This document shows, one piece after another, positions 46,572 to 58,198 of a stretch of 64,000 nucleotides of DNA. Origin of the DNA: Ananas comosus (lineage: Eukaryota; Streptophyta; Magnoliopsida; Poales; Bromeliaceae); contig NC_033621.1 of the NCBI RefSeq assembly GCF_001540865.1, positions 18,313,046 to 18,377,045 on the forward strand, in the 5' to 3' direction. The stretch's first letter is position 1. Every line of letters begins with the position of its first letter. The notes under the pieces are model-generated. The model worked only from the letters and a program-made list of their open reading frames with translations. It ran no database searches and was not told the DNA's origin. The position numbers were made by a program, and so were the translations under genes.

Positions 46572-47828
46572 TTCTCCACCCTTTAAAATAATTTCGTCCG
46601 CGAAATTACGCATATCTTAACTCGTCGACTCAAACAAATGCGGATACTCTCTCCGCATGGTCTCCTCGAGCTCCCAAGTGGCTTCTCGCACCGCATGGTT
46701 GCTCCACTGAACCTTCACATATGGAATTCTGCGACTCCGCAGCTTTATTTCTTCTCGATCGAGGATGCACACCGTGTACTCCTCATAAGACATATCCTCA
46801 CGTAACTCCACGGGCTCGTACTCTAACACATGTGTCGAGTTGCGAATATACTTTCGGAGATTTGACACATGGAAAATATTGTGAACTCCCGCGAGTCTCG
46901 GTGGTAGTGCGAGCTTGTACGCTACCGCACCCACACACTCCAATATCTCAAATGGTCCGACATAACGGGGGCTTAGCTTCTCACGGACCCCAAATCGCTT
47001 TACTCCACGCATCGGCGACACTCTAAAAAATACACGGTCTCCAACCGCGAACTCTAAGTCCTTCCTCCGCATGTCGGCATAGCTCTTTTGTCGAGATTGC
47101 GCCGTCACTAACCGTTGACAGGCAAAACGAACCTTTCTTCCGCCTCCCGTACCACATCCGGACCAAGAGCCATTCTCTCGCCCACGTCGCTCCAATGGAT
47201 AGGAGAACGACACTTTTGACCATATAGTGCCTCAAATACATCCGGGTGGCAGTCCCGGTAACTCCACTGCGGGTATTCGCACACTACTCGAATATCCCCC
47301 AACTCTGGGTATTCCTTTCGAGCATCTACCATGGTTGCCAAATAGGCCTTACACCCTCCTTTGATTATCTTCTTCGCCCTTACAGACAATATGGTCGCCG
47401 TGAAGCACCTACTTTTGCACGCTTGGTACACCAATTCTTCTTGATTAGGCTCACGAAAAGTGATCACCTTACTTTCACAATCTATAACCGCATAGTACTT
47501 GGAGAGCCAGTTGGTCCCCAAGATAACATCGAATCCCTACATCTAATCTAGCACTAGCAGATCAATCGGCATAATCCAATCGCCTATTTGCACTGGACAC
47601 GCCAAACACTCATTATGGACACTGAATGAATGTTCTGAGACGTTCACTCACCAATAGTGCTCGTTTTATGCCATTTCTATGCCATGAGTTTGAGCAAATG
47701 ATGCGCTAATGAATGAATGAGATGCGTCTGTATCAAATACTGCTCTAGCTCTAGTGCCTTTAATCAACAATTATACCTGCCACGACGTCGTCGGGTGCTG
47801 CAGGTTGTTGCTCCTCTACCTGAGCGGC
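46572..47828 (-). pseudogene. Internally deleted gag-pol remnant (element E)
   Basis: Right to left: a protease box (AVFDTDASHSFISASF, where the second residue after D is D instead of G), NEHYW, VQIGDWIMPIDLLVLD and GFDVILGTNWLSKYYAVIDC. After FREPNQEELVYQACKS and ELGDIRVVCEYPQ the frame jumps to integrase sequence FEALYGQKCRSPIHWSDVGE. The conserved GDRVFFRVSPMRG and chromodomain tail (46617-46800) follow. Reverse transcriptase, RNase H and most of integrase are deleted. A frameshift near 47110 separates the two parts. The breakpoint differs from that of element A. Confidence 0.9.
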
Positions 47829-47829
47829 N

Positions 47830-48263
47830 ACATATAGTTTAGTTGGTTTATGTGGTTCAGTAATTATTTACATTCGAAAATGTGGATTTCTGGATTTGTA
47901 AAATAAAAGGTTTTCTACCCCTCGTGGTAGCGTTTTTAAAAGAATAAAGGTTTCTGTGTAGGAAACAGCTTTCAAAAAATTTTTGTGGATTTCTGTTTAT
48001 ACTTTGAATGTAAAACTGTGATGTGAATGGTGAATGTATGAATGTATAGTTATCTTTATATTCATCTGGTTGTGGTTGTATCCTGATTGTACTGTGTATT
48101 TGATCGACACCGTGCAAATACAGGGGAGACTCTGTCCGTGTGAACAGTGGATTTCCTGTATTTGTGGCGGATCTGGCATACTCTGGGGTCAGATTTTCAA
48201 AAAAAAAAATTCAGACGCTTTTCCGCTTTGTTTTAAACTGAAAAGGGACCCCGGGGCGTGACA
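47830..48263 (+). repeat. 3'-terminal LTR fragment
   Basis: The fragment begins after the N at 47829 and ends CCCCGGGGCGTGACA. It aligns with 54340-54791, the end of the solo LTR described below, sharing TTCATCTGGTTGTGG and CTGTATTTG words and the poly-A run before CAGACG. Many small indels separate the copies. Its right flank (ATATGTTGGTGACC) is CACTA sequence, so the LTR was inserted in a CACTA copy. Confidence 0.85.
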
Positions 48264-48520
48264 ATATGTTGGTGACCTTCACACATGTAGTGTATGGACA
48301 TTCACACATGTAGTGTATGGATAATTCAAAACTATGTTTAATTTGTGAATGATACTAATATATTATTAATGAAATACTATTCTAATTTGAAAATGATTTA
48401 ATTCTTTTGTTGATAATTTGGGTTTTGTACATATTTGTGAATGTGAAAGAAGATCATGTAGAATTTAAATAAATAGCATGCTGAATCATGAAATCATGAA
48501 ATAATTTTGTTTTTAGCGAC
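48264..48520 (+). repeat. Fragment of a CACTA right end
   Basis: GTTGGTGACCTTCACACATG through TGTTTTTAGCGACAGG aligns with 41380-41610, including AATGAAATACTATTCTAATT and AAGAAGATCATGTAG. A 24-bp part (TTCACACATGTAGTGTATGG) is duplicated at its left. It ends abruptly where the MITE begins. Confidence 0.8.
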
Positions 48521-48992
48521 AGGAAGATTGGTCGACGATCCACTCCGTTAAATATGATCTTAGAGTATTTGAAAGTTTTAGAAAATAAATTTCGTAAATT
48601 TTCGCAATCATAATAAAGTCCATCAAGTGGGCATAAAATGAACGGTCAAAATCGAACGACGTCCGAAAAAAGGATAATCGGATCCTTCAATTCAAGATCA
48701 GAATTATTGATCTTTATCTATGTAGTGAATAGAATTTTCTATTAAAAATTCAACAAATTCCGATTCTTTTACACAATCAAACTAGCAAGTATCCCATACC
48801 GGCCGTTAAAAATTGTCAAATTTGTGACATCTCGATCGTAAGGTAAATGATGTCGAAAAATTATAAAATTTGATTTCTAGAAGTTTGAAATGCTGTAAAT
48901 AACGTTTAACAGTATGGATCGTCGATTCGAAAACTCTATCATCGAAAACGATTTATGAGTACGAGAGCGATCGTACTTATAATAGTATAGTA
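48521..48992. mobile_element. Foldback MITE copy 1 (left end lost)
   Basis: From GACGATCCACTCCGTTA to GAGTACGAGAGCGATCGTACT and AGTAGCCGGACCCTA it matches the internal and right parts of the MITEs at 55044, 55709 and 58748. Left and right arms pair over most of 200 bp. The outermost left arm is missing. Confidence 0.75.
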
Positions 48993-48997
48993 GCCGG

Positions 48998-49040
<43 letters not shown>
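48993..49040. repeat. (AT)n microsatellite
   Basis: About 20 AT units abut the MITE end. Members of this MITE family lie beside TA runs at every copy here. Confidence 0.9.
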
Positions 49041-49043
<3 letters not shown>

Positions 49044-50082
49044 TATGCACATATACAAAAAATTACTTTATTTTTCTACATTGCTTCCTAAATATATTTC
49101 TTCTGGTTTTAATATATAACTCATTATAAAATAATCGAATAATATAAAAAATTATCTTATTTTTTCATAATATGTATTAACTATCCCTCCGTTACTTGAT
49201 TGACAATGAATTAGAGGAGTAGACAAAAAAAGATTGACTACAGAGAAAAGCGATTTAGGCTGGGTGGGCATGCGAAATTGGGCTAGACGGATCCAAAAAT
49301 ATAAAAAATCTAAAATAATAATGCTAAAGTTCGGATATCCACATCCATATTCATTTTTTTCGCCTATCCAAAAAATTTAACTCTATAAAACCATATCTGT
49401 ATCTATATCTTATCGGATCCAGATATTTTCTATCCGGATCTGGATATTATCGAATACGGATACAGATATTAATTTTCGGATAATATCCTATCCGTTTTCA
49501 CTCCTAGCATATATAAACACATCGATATTTAATTAGCTCAAAGCTACCACTTAATTAGCTCAAACAAGACATTCTATAGGGGGTAGTACAGGATCAAATG
49601 TCTCAAATTACTAATGGAAAGCTTTAGATTTTAATTTTAGGGTAAATTTCAGTTTACTTTCTGTGGTTTATCTCATTTTTACTTTACTATTTTGTGGTTG
49701 GAAAAGTTATATTTAACTATTCTGTGATTTAGTTCATTTTCACTTTACTGTCCTGTAATTTAAAAAATTGTACTTAACTATATATTTTCTATTTAGTTAA
49801 CAAAAAAATTTATTAATTACTATACAATCTGATATATAGTATATTTTTAGATAAAATAGAGATAATACTATATCGTAGTTAGTTTCCTTTTAATCTAACA
49901 GTAATTTGATATACAGTTAAAACTATCAAATTTCGACTTCTCAATGTGGATTTTGCAGTTGAAAATGCTAAATCACTATAATATCTCATGTTTTTCTATG
50001 TTCTATTAATGATTTGAAAATCGAATTGAGTTGTCCAGATCGGCTAGTCGAACAGTGACCCAGTCTAGAAAGATTCTATTCA
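49041..50082. other. AT-rich intergenic sequence with MITE remnants
   Basis: No gene is visible. The segment 49290-49508 is rich in GGATCCGGATA-type words and ends ATCCGTTTTCACTCCTA. The mirror of that end (TAGGGGTGAAAACAGAT) stands at 63609. At 49630 GGGTAAATTTCAGTTTAC begins a repeat with CTGTGGTTT and CTGTGATTT words typical of small non-autonomous elements; I cannot place its right end. Confidence 0.5.
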
Positions 50083-50849
50083 AACTTTGTAAGGACTGAG
50101 ATATTTACAGTGCAACTAAACTCTCCGTTGACGATGTTTATGTGTGTAATTTAATTACATAAGCACTCGTCAAGTTTCAGGAGAAAATAAGCTAAAACGG
50201 AGAAGTTACGCGATTTTTAGTTTTCACTTAAAGTGAATAGTAACTCCGATTTTCCGGAGAAGCCACAGAGTAGAGTTGGCTCTCGGCGCGTATCGGACTC
50301 CGAACATAGGACTCCAATAGCTCGTTTCGAACGGTTCAGCTATTCTGGAACCAATGGCACTGACGGATTTTAGATCTGATGCGCGGTTTTCGAGAAAATC
50401 TGAAAATACATGTTTCTTATGTAAGTGTGCATCATTTTGGCCTATATGATTAGTTGGAGAGAGATCGGATTTTGTCGCAAATCGGCAAGCAAATCGGGTG
50501 AAACGAAATCGTAGTTTTGATGCCCCCGACATGCTGAACGCAATGGTGCTGTCGGATCGAAAATCCGACGGACGGATCTCCGGGAATTACGAGATGTTCG
50601 CTGAGGGGTCAAAGTGGCAAATCGGATAAATCGCGAAGAGACCCTATATTTTATGTGCCGAATTGCGTGAGATCGGACATGGAGGTGCATTTGTGTAAAA
50701 TACGCGCGCTGTGAGGGACTTGACTGAGAATATTACCCCTGGGAGGATTATTTTGCATAATGCACATGTGTGTATAGTGGTTGCACTAGGGTTTCATGAA
50801 GAAACCCTAACTGTTAGCCTTCTCCTTAGCCAAACTAACCTTAGCCGAC

Positions 50850-52740
50850 CCCTCTGCCATCACCTGAACCCCTCCCCGACACCACCGCGCGCGTCACGGC
50901 CGCCGGTGAGCAGCCCCGGCCGCCGGAAAAGCCATCCCGACCTTACATTCACCTTCCTCTCTCTCCATCTTCCTCCCTCCTCCTCTTTCTCTCGGGTTAG
51001 AGCTAGGCCGAGGCTACATCACCTCCAGACCCTTCGCCGGCATCGCCCCGTGCCCCGGCGAGCCTCCCCGCCGGCCGTCGCCGCCTTCCTGCGCCGCCGC
51101 TGCTGGTTCTGCAGCCTGCGGCTACCCCAGCCCGAACCCAGGCCGAGGCAGCCCCATCTCCCTCTCCTCGCACCACCGCCGCCATAGCTCGGCAGCGCCG
51201 CCATCCCCGGAGCCCCGGTGACCCCCGTGCATCGTCGCCGTCGTCCTTGCGGGCCGCCGCCGCCTCCTCTGTCAACCGCGGCCGCCCCAGGTCTGCTCGG
51301 GCCGAGATGACCCCGCGCTGCCTCCGTGCGCCGCCGCCGCCTTAGGCCGTGCGCGCCGCCTTCCCCTCGGCCTCCGGCGACGGGTCGTCGCTGTCCCAAG
51401 CCTTTCCCGGATGCCGCCGTGGCCGTCGCCACCCTGTGAGCCCGAGCCGAGCCCGTGAGAGCTCGGGTTGCTCCAGCGCCGCCGCCACCGCCATACGCCA
51501 CCGACCGGCGCGAGCACCCCCTCTCCTGGGTGGGCCGCACTCGCCCACCACCGGCGCTCCCGCCGTCGGAACCCTCTACTGGCCGGACTGGGCCCTTGCT
51601 CTCCACGGGTTTGGGAAGCTAGGGCATCAAGGCCCGCCGTCGTCGCCGCCTCCCGTCGCCTGTTGACGCGAGCCCCACCTCCTCTATACGCTGGGCACTT
51701 CTCTGGCCGGCCTGCCCGCTGTCCGGCCGCCCGCCGCACGAGCCGGCCTAGGCTCTGTAAGCTGGTTTTCAGCTTTCTGCACATGTTTTTCTGTTCTAGT
51801 CACTGTTCCGGCGACCCGAGGTCTGTTTCCGATGCCTCCGGAGGTGAGCACGGTGATCTTCTATCAGTGCGCATAGCAGTGCCACCTCATATTTAGGGTC
51901 AGCGAGGGCCTGGTTAGCGGAATAAAGCATGATTTTCATGTTTGTGCGCGCAGTTTACTCGAATTTCGTGTCGCTCGGGCGTTCCCCATAGTGCCGGAAT
52001 TGCTCAAAAGGTGTGAGCTACGGGCCTACCGGCACGCCGAGATTCTGTCCAGTAGGCTTTCTCGTTTTTCTGCTGGAATGACTCCTAGTTTGTGTTAGCG
52101 GACCATAAAAGCCGCGAAATCGCATGAAAATAATGCGATTTCCGGGTATTCGGAAGGCTTTTATTGGCAAATTTCTGGTTGCTACGGCTTCTGTTGCAGC
52201 ATGGGCAGGCTGTGGGTGATCGTCTGACTGATGTCCAAGGCCGACTTTGCGAAGATCGGAGAATGTATTTCCGGTGCGTTTTGTCGGCAAAATCCGCCGA
52301 CGGAAACGGTTTTGGTTTTAGATATTTCATGCGACGGTGCCTTCGTGAGCTATTTGTGTAGCGCTTGGGCTTGTTGGCTGGTCCTTCGCGTCATTTCGAG
52401 AGTTAGAAATGACGGCGGGTGAGCGACGGTGCGGTTCCGGTGTCGAAATAGATACTTTCGGAAACTCCGATTGCGTACAATTATCCGGTGATAATTGTGT
52501 AGTGGTGTTGCTTGGGTTTGCTGCCAAACATGCCAAATTGGAGGGTATTTTTGGGCAGCAGGTGACCGTGGGCACGGGAGTCGGTGAGTTTCGGGACACT
52601 TTAGTGCTCCCGACGGCGTCCACGGTGTGGTCTTTGGATTGTCCGGGAGTTACAGGTAATCGCGTATTTGGAAACCGTCTTCGGTTGAAATTGTTTTGTG
52701 GGTTATGGGATTACTGGTGGTTATTAGTTGTGGGTTGATA
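50850..52740. other. GC-rich block in the solo LTR
   Basis: Base composition changes sharply at about 50840, after a short TAGGGTTTC/GAAACCCTA inverted repeat (50787-50810). CGCCGCCG-rich text runs to about 51780. After it comes GTAAGCTGGTTTTCAG, which looks like a splice donor. It resembles a 5' leader of a monocot gene but encodes only low-complexity proline, arginine and alanine-rich frames. It could be LTR leader or captured host sequence. Confidence 0.5.
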
Positions 52741-53004
52741 CTAACCGGTGGACCCTTTATAGCCAGTTGACATTCTTTTGCAGTTCAGGAGACAGACGCG
52801 CGACTCCTTAAGGTGGGTACTTCGATCCGCAGTCGTTACAGTGGTGCAACGGCTCAGGTGAATGGTTTCTTACTTTGTTTCCCCGTTTTTATCTAGCATA
52901 CGTATATATATATATATATAGTATAGTATATATATATATAATTAATATTGGTATGTAAAATGTTATTCTCTTGATATAAAGTGTTTGCAGCCTTGCACCT
53001 GCAT

Positions 53005-53400
53005 TAATAACTGCATTCCTCTACTCAGTTATTTCCATGTTGATATCATGGCCTAGGAGTAGAGTTAAACTTATCCTGTTCACGTATATAGTGTGATTTG
53101 GGTTGGCGTAGAGTGACTTATCGTTCATTATATCTGATTCCTCTACTCAGTTATTTCCATTGTGGATATCATGCCTAGGAGAGAGTTAGACTCTTATCTG
53201 CTTCACTATATCGTGTGATTTGGGTTGGGCGTAGAGTTTTGGACTTATCTGTTCACTATATCTGCATTCCTCTACTTCAGTTATTTCCATGGTTGATATA
53301 TGCTTAGGAGTAGGAGTTGCTTATCTGTTCACTATATCTGGTGATTTGGTTGGGGTTCCCCTATTTGGATATCTATGACCTATGTCGGTCGAGTTGCTAC
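53005..53400 (+). repeat. Decayed tandem repeat of about 110-135 bp
   Basis: ATTCCTCTACTCAGTTATTTCC recurs at about 53013, 53140 and 53266 (shown in part), each time with TTGATATCATG, GTAGAGTT and TCTGTTCACTATATC words following. GTGATTTGGGTTGG words continue to about 53520. Many one-base indels separate the units, as if sequence accuracy were low here. Confidence 0.7.
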
Positions 53401-54190
53401 AGTTCTATCTAATATCTGTATTTGGGTTGGGCGGTTCCCCTATTTTGATATCTGTGACCTATTCGGTAGGTGCTACAGTATCGTTCTATGTTTGTGATTT
53501 GGTTAGGCGGTTGCCCATTTGATATCTAAACCTATTCGGCTGACGTGTGCCTACAGTGTCTATCTTGACAATACGTAGCCGATATTTTGCTGATGGCCAT
53601 AATCACGGTCGGTGTGCCCTGAGGGCTGCGATTGTCGGCTTACTTGCGCGATGGATGATCTTTGAGCATATACATTGATTCGCCATGTAGGTACGCACTT
53701 CACGAACACCAGCGGTCTGACCACCGCAGAGGGTGTTTTTTCCGGAAAAGGTGTGGACTGCCAACCCGGTGAGCCCAGGGGCTTTATGCGAGGGTATATG
53801 CTTCTGACGCAGGGGCTTTATTGCGGAGGGTCAGTACAAGTTTTGACCCAGGGGTTTCATTGCGAGGGTCAGGAACAGGTTGAGAGTGTGGCATGGCCTG
53901 AGGTCCTCGGACCTAATAGGGCATCGAGACTTTGGTATTTTTAAGGTTTCGTCAAGTTGACGCATGGCATACAGTAGCTGTAGTGTTTATTTCCATACAT
54001 CTATCTGTTTATATTGTAAGGCTAACTATTTTATTTTACACTGCATCATATACTTGTTCAGCTCTTACGTATCTCTTTCGTTTATCTGATTGTTCCTACT
54101 GTTTTCACTGGACAACCGTCACGTTGTTTTAGCTCTTCCTGATCTGGTGATATCCTCGCCTCATCGGTCTGCGGTACCATCACTGGGAGG

Positions 54191-54211
54191 GAGACATGTT
54201 TACATGTTCTC
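54191..54211 (+). other. Conserved LTR stem-loop, variant arms
   Basis: GAGACATGT and ACATGTTCTC pair around TT with one bulged base. CACTGGGAGG precedes it and CACCTCCCCC follows. The position relative to the LTR end (about 580 bp) matches the hairpins of the other LTR families, but the arm sequence is different. Confidence 0.6.
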
Positions 54212-54796
54212 ACCTCCCCCACCATTTTTCAGTATCGCAGGCGATGGATATTGAGCGAGACGTGAGGCACGACGTAGCGGTCGGTTAGTTTTACCGACCC
54301 GGTTATTTCGATTTAGTTTATAATCCTTGGTATTTCTGTTGATATTATAGTTTAGTTAGTTTATGTGGTTTCAGTTTTATTACTTTGAAAATGGATTTTG
54401 GATTTGTAAAACAAGAGGTGTTTCTACCGCCTCGTGTAGCCTTTTTAAAAGAATAAAAGTTTCGGTGTGTAGGAAGACAGTTTTTCAAAAGATTTATTTG
54501 GATTTCTGTTAAACCTTGAATGTAAAACTAGATATGATGTGAAGGTCGAATGTATGAATGTTAATTAATCTTTATATTCATCTGGTTGTGGCTTGTATCA
54601 CTGGTTGTTTACTGTGTATTTGATTGAAACAGCCGTCAATACAGGGCGACTCTGTTCGTGTGAAAAGTGATCTCCCTGTATTTGTCGGCCGGGATCTGGC
54701 ATACTTCTGGGGTCAGGTTTTCAAAAAAAAAAAATCAGACGTTTTTCCGCCTTTGTGTTTAACACTGAAAAGGCGGCCCAGGGCGTTGACAAACTT

Positions 54797-55043
54797 TTTA
54801 ACCAAATAGATTAAAAAAGTCGCTTTCAATCATTCTAACTGATATTCAATCATAGGTCAATTAGTACGAATTTAATCATAATAATTCGGACTTTTTTCTA
54901 TCAAATTATATAAAATCCAATAGTTGTTAAAGATCAATTTGCTGATTTTATTTTCAACCATTCCTCACATATTATGTCTTGTAAAAATAAAACTTGAATA
55001 TATAAGTATATATATATATATATATATATAATTATATATATAT
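54797..55043. other. AT-rich spacer
   Basis: Nothing recognisable lies here; it ends in a TA run at 55005-55043. Confidence 0.6.
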
Positions 55044-55578
55044 AGTAGGTCTTGTGTGCTATTAGGAGCATGGTGGCCTCCGTGCTCCTAAGCCGTTTTC
55101 GATGATGGAGCTTCCGAATCGACGATCGGCTCCGTTAGATTTGATCTAGCGTATTTGAACTATTTAGAAAATAATTTTTGTAATTTTTTGATATTATTTT
55201 CCTAGCGATCGAAAGGGTTCAAAATCAACAATTTTTAATGGTTGATATATATCGTTTGCATGTTTAACGGTGTAGAAGTATTCAAATCAGAAGAAATTTT
55301 GATAGAAAATTCTTTATACTATTTAAAGCAAGATCAATATGTTTGATCGAAAATTTTAATGCTATATCACCACTTTTGTGAGATTTTTATTTTCAGCCGT
55401 TGATTTTGAACCCTCTCGATCGTTAGCTAAATGATATCGAAAAGTCACAAAATTTATTTTCTAGATACTTCAAATATGTTAGATCAAGTCTAACGGAGTT
55501 GATCGTCGATTCGAAGCTCTATCATGGAAAACGGCTTAGGAGCATGGAGGCCTCCGTGCTCCTAATAGCACACAAGAC

Positions 55579-55583
<5 letters not shown>
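55044..55583. mobile_element. Foldback MITE copy 2 (complete)
   Basis: 540 bp. The outer 48 bp form an almost perfect inverted repeat starting AGTAGGTCTTGTGTGC; both ends carry a GGAGCATG-GGCCTCC-type motif and GCCTCCGTGCTCC. Similarity between the arms continues for about 210 bp (GAATCGACGATCGGCTCCGT on the left, its near complement on the right). No coding region. The superfamily is not clear from the ends; long arms recall Mutator-like foldbacks. Confidence 0.85.
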
Positions 55584-55634
<51 letters not shown>

Positions 55635-55700
55635 CTATTATATATAATATATATATAAATTATATATTATATATATTATATTATATATAATTATATTATA
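55582..55700. repeat. (TC)n and (TA)n microsatellites
   Basis: About 19 TC units (55582-55619) are followed by imperfect TA repeats to about 55700. Confidence 0.9.
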
Positions 55701-55773
55701 TATGCTTCGGCTGGTTATACTTATCGGTAAGTTGGAGCACTCCGTGCTACCGAAGTTGTTTTCAATGGATGCG

Positions 55774-58198
55774 TGTCATACCCGAGATTACACGTTTTCT
55801 TTCTTGGGGGCGACCTGCCAACAAGGACCGCGATAATATATAGAAATTTTTCATGTGCACGAGCAGATAGCTGATCGCTGTTAATCAAATCATAGCTATC
55901 AACTAGAGTATGAGCTGCTAAACTAAATATATTTATATATATATATATAACGAAGGTTTTATAAATAAATACAAAAGCTCTGAATCAACATTAACGGCTC
56001 GTTATCAGCGAGTAAACTACATAAGGTTATATTATGTACATAACCAAAGCACTTCAACAGTACTATAGAAGATATAAGTACTGGAATAAACAATGGGTAG
56101 GATCTGCTGTGACTCCTTCCTGCGAATCGAATCCACAGAACAGCAATAGCCGCATACGAAGGCTCTCCAAAAAGATGTCAACAACTGGATGTTAGAACTA
56201 CTGCAAAATATAGTAGTTCTCAGTAGGTACCGTCACCAATCTCAACAGCCTACCCACAAAGTGTACAGAAATATGCGCAAAGGATAGTTAAGGAAAGCTG
56301 GAAAGAACTCTACAGTTACATATCACTATACTATCGCTAACCAACATAGGCTATCTGTAGATATGAAAATGCATCACACTAACCCAATCTCACGAGGGAT
56401 TGCGATACGCCCGTCCCGCTTTTCTAATCTACCTCATACACTACCCCGAGGGCAGCCAATGGAGAAAAGTCACAAGGGACTGCCATACGCCTGTCCCGCC
56501 GGTCCAGGCTACACCATACACCACTCCGAGGACTGCTGTGGCTCAACGCACGTCACAGCCTCACTGAAGGTAGAGAAAGGCATCATTAGCTACCACTGAC
56601 CCAACCTCACACAGGTTGCCCAAACGGACCCACCATGCCTGTATCTAGCTATGTCGTACACCACCCACAGGGGTGGCCAGCTCAAGAACTGTCCAAACAA
56701 AAACGGCGACCTCATCGCAATGAAAATCCTATTCTGGAATGGCATTCGTGGGCGCGACCCAACCGAGTTTACAAGTGCCTCTATCTAGTTCATTCAAGCT
56801 CTCACAGGCTGTAATCACTGTAAATGGGTCAAACTGATCTAAGTCAATGTCAATGGGACAAAATGATCTAAATCACTATAAATGGGTCAAAATAATTATC
56901 CACCCAAAACTCACGTGCCATTGGCACAATTTGATACAAAATGCAGAAATGTAGGTCCACCGTCAACCCCGACGGCACCCTACAGTACAGAACGGTCTAA
57001 CACTACTGTCAAAACACACTCGGCTCCTCAGCGCGAGCGTAAATTCAACCTACACTCAGCTGGGTATCAACCTCTCACTAACCGCGGTGATATAGAAATC
57101 TGGGTCCACCGTCAATCCCAACAGCACCCAACAATCCAAACGCTACTGTACAACAAGCTCGGCCCCTAGCACGAGCGTAATGTCAGCCTACTCTAAACTA
57201 AGTATCCACTACGCACTAACCGTGATGATATAAAAGTACATCAGCTCCCGTAGCAAAATCTGGTAACTTTTCAAAAAATGACAGTGTAGGTTTAACGAGT
57301 TTTCTCCTAAGTCAAATCCCAGTTTCACATATATAATTCATCTAAAATCAATAGACTATGCTCCAAATTTAGGTTTCATAAAACATGCCAATCTAAGAAT
57401 TTGAGCTACTATACATGGTGATCAACACAGGAAAATACATACCGACACTCTACGACTTAGGAGGAATTCCGACGATTTCGGTAAATATTAACCCACCTCG
57501 AGCGCTCGTCCAACAACGCTAAGAAATCGATAGGAAAACTTGGCACGCTCGCTCGACCTCCAATGGCTCAACCGGGACAACCCAAGCGCTCAAGCGATCC
57601 ACCTAGGAAGCGAAGAAACCAAACAAGCTAGATCATCAACCTTCGAACCCAACGAAGCAACAAGCTAGAGAGAGAGAGGGAGGAAAAGTGTATGGTTTCT
57701 CTAAGCTAACTAGGTAAATAGGAATGAAGGGGGTAGGTGGTGATACTATCCACCAACAAAAAGACCACAATACCCCTCACCAATCCAAAATTACAGCTGG
57801 AGTACCGGTACCTAACTTGGATACCGGTACTTGGCCTCTCAAACCGCTGCTCGTGCACTGGGTACCGGTACTCGCCCGATGCAGTACGGTACTCAGGCTC
57901 GGTATCGGTACTTAACAACTAGGTACCGGTACTCAGCATCAAATATGCGCAAATCCGAGAGCTTCCATCTCCTCCATCCCACAGGGGTACCGGTACTCTT
58001 CTCAGGTACCGGTACTCAATACTGAAATCTTGCACTTTGCGAATTTCAGTGTTAGAGCTCCACTCTCGCTTCACGCGGAGTCCGTTTTGCCCACAATTCG
58101 CGCCAAAACGACTCCGACTTGTCCTGACACTCTCCCAACGTGTCGACAAGCCTCAGATGCTGAAATCCCGCGAACAGCGAAGCACCAGGGACACTACA
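55774..58198 (-). mobile_element. Solo LTR with target duplication ATGCG
   Basis: On the minus strand a 2425-bp LTR starts TGTAGTGTCCCTGGTG at 58198 and ends TCTCGGGTATGACA at 55774. ATGCG flanks it on both sides (55769-55773 and 58199-58203). The conserved hairpin is present at 56194-56220 with 9-bp arms AGAACTACT/AGTAGTTCT. GTACCGGTAC boxes lie at 57800-58018, 180-400 bp from the LTR start. There is no internal region. Confidence 0.93.
57798..58018. promoter_or_regulatory. GTACCGGTAC palindrome array
   Basis: GGTACCGGTAC, GATACCGGTACTTGG, GGGTACCGGTACTC, GGTATCGGTACTTAA, AGGTACCGGTACTC (twice) and GGGTACCGGTACTC line up in 220 bp, spaced about 25-60 bp apart. The flanks differ from those of the 9.1-kb array but the core is the same. 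Confidence 0.55.

Larger units (their letters stand above)
50088..54791 (+). mobile_element. Large solo LTR with target duplication AACTT
   Basis: It starts TGTAAGGACTGAGATATTT and ends CCAGGGCGTTGACA, 4704 bp in all. The perfect direct repeat AACTT flanks it (50083-50087 and 54792-54796). It carries a GC-rich block (50.85-52.7 kb), a decayed tandem repeat (53.0-53.4 kb) and a hairpin (54191-54211) in the expected place. Its last 450 bp align with 47830-48263. No gag or pol is attached. Long ORFs in the GC-rich part appear on both strands at once and have no recognisable domain. Confidence 0.9.

Noticed and set aside
51019..51606. Long minus-strand ORF of 195 residues in the GC-rich block
   Set aside because: Both strands and several frames are open because of high GC; the protein is low-complexity G/A/R with no domain, and the region lies in a solo LTR.
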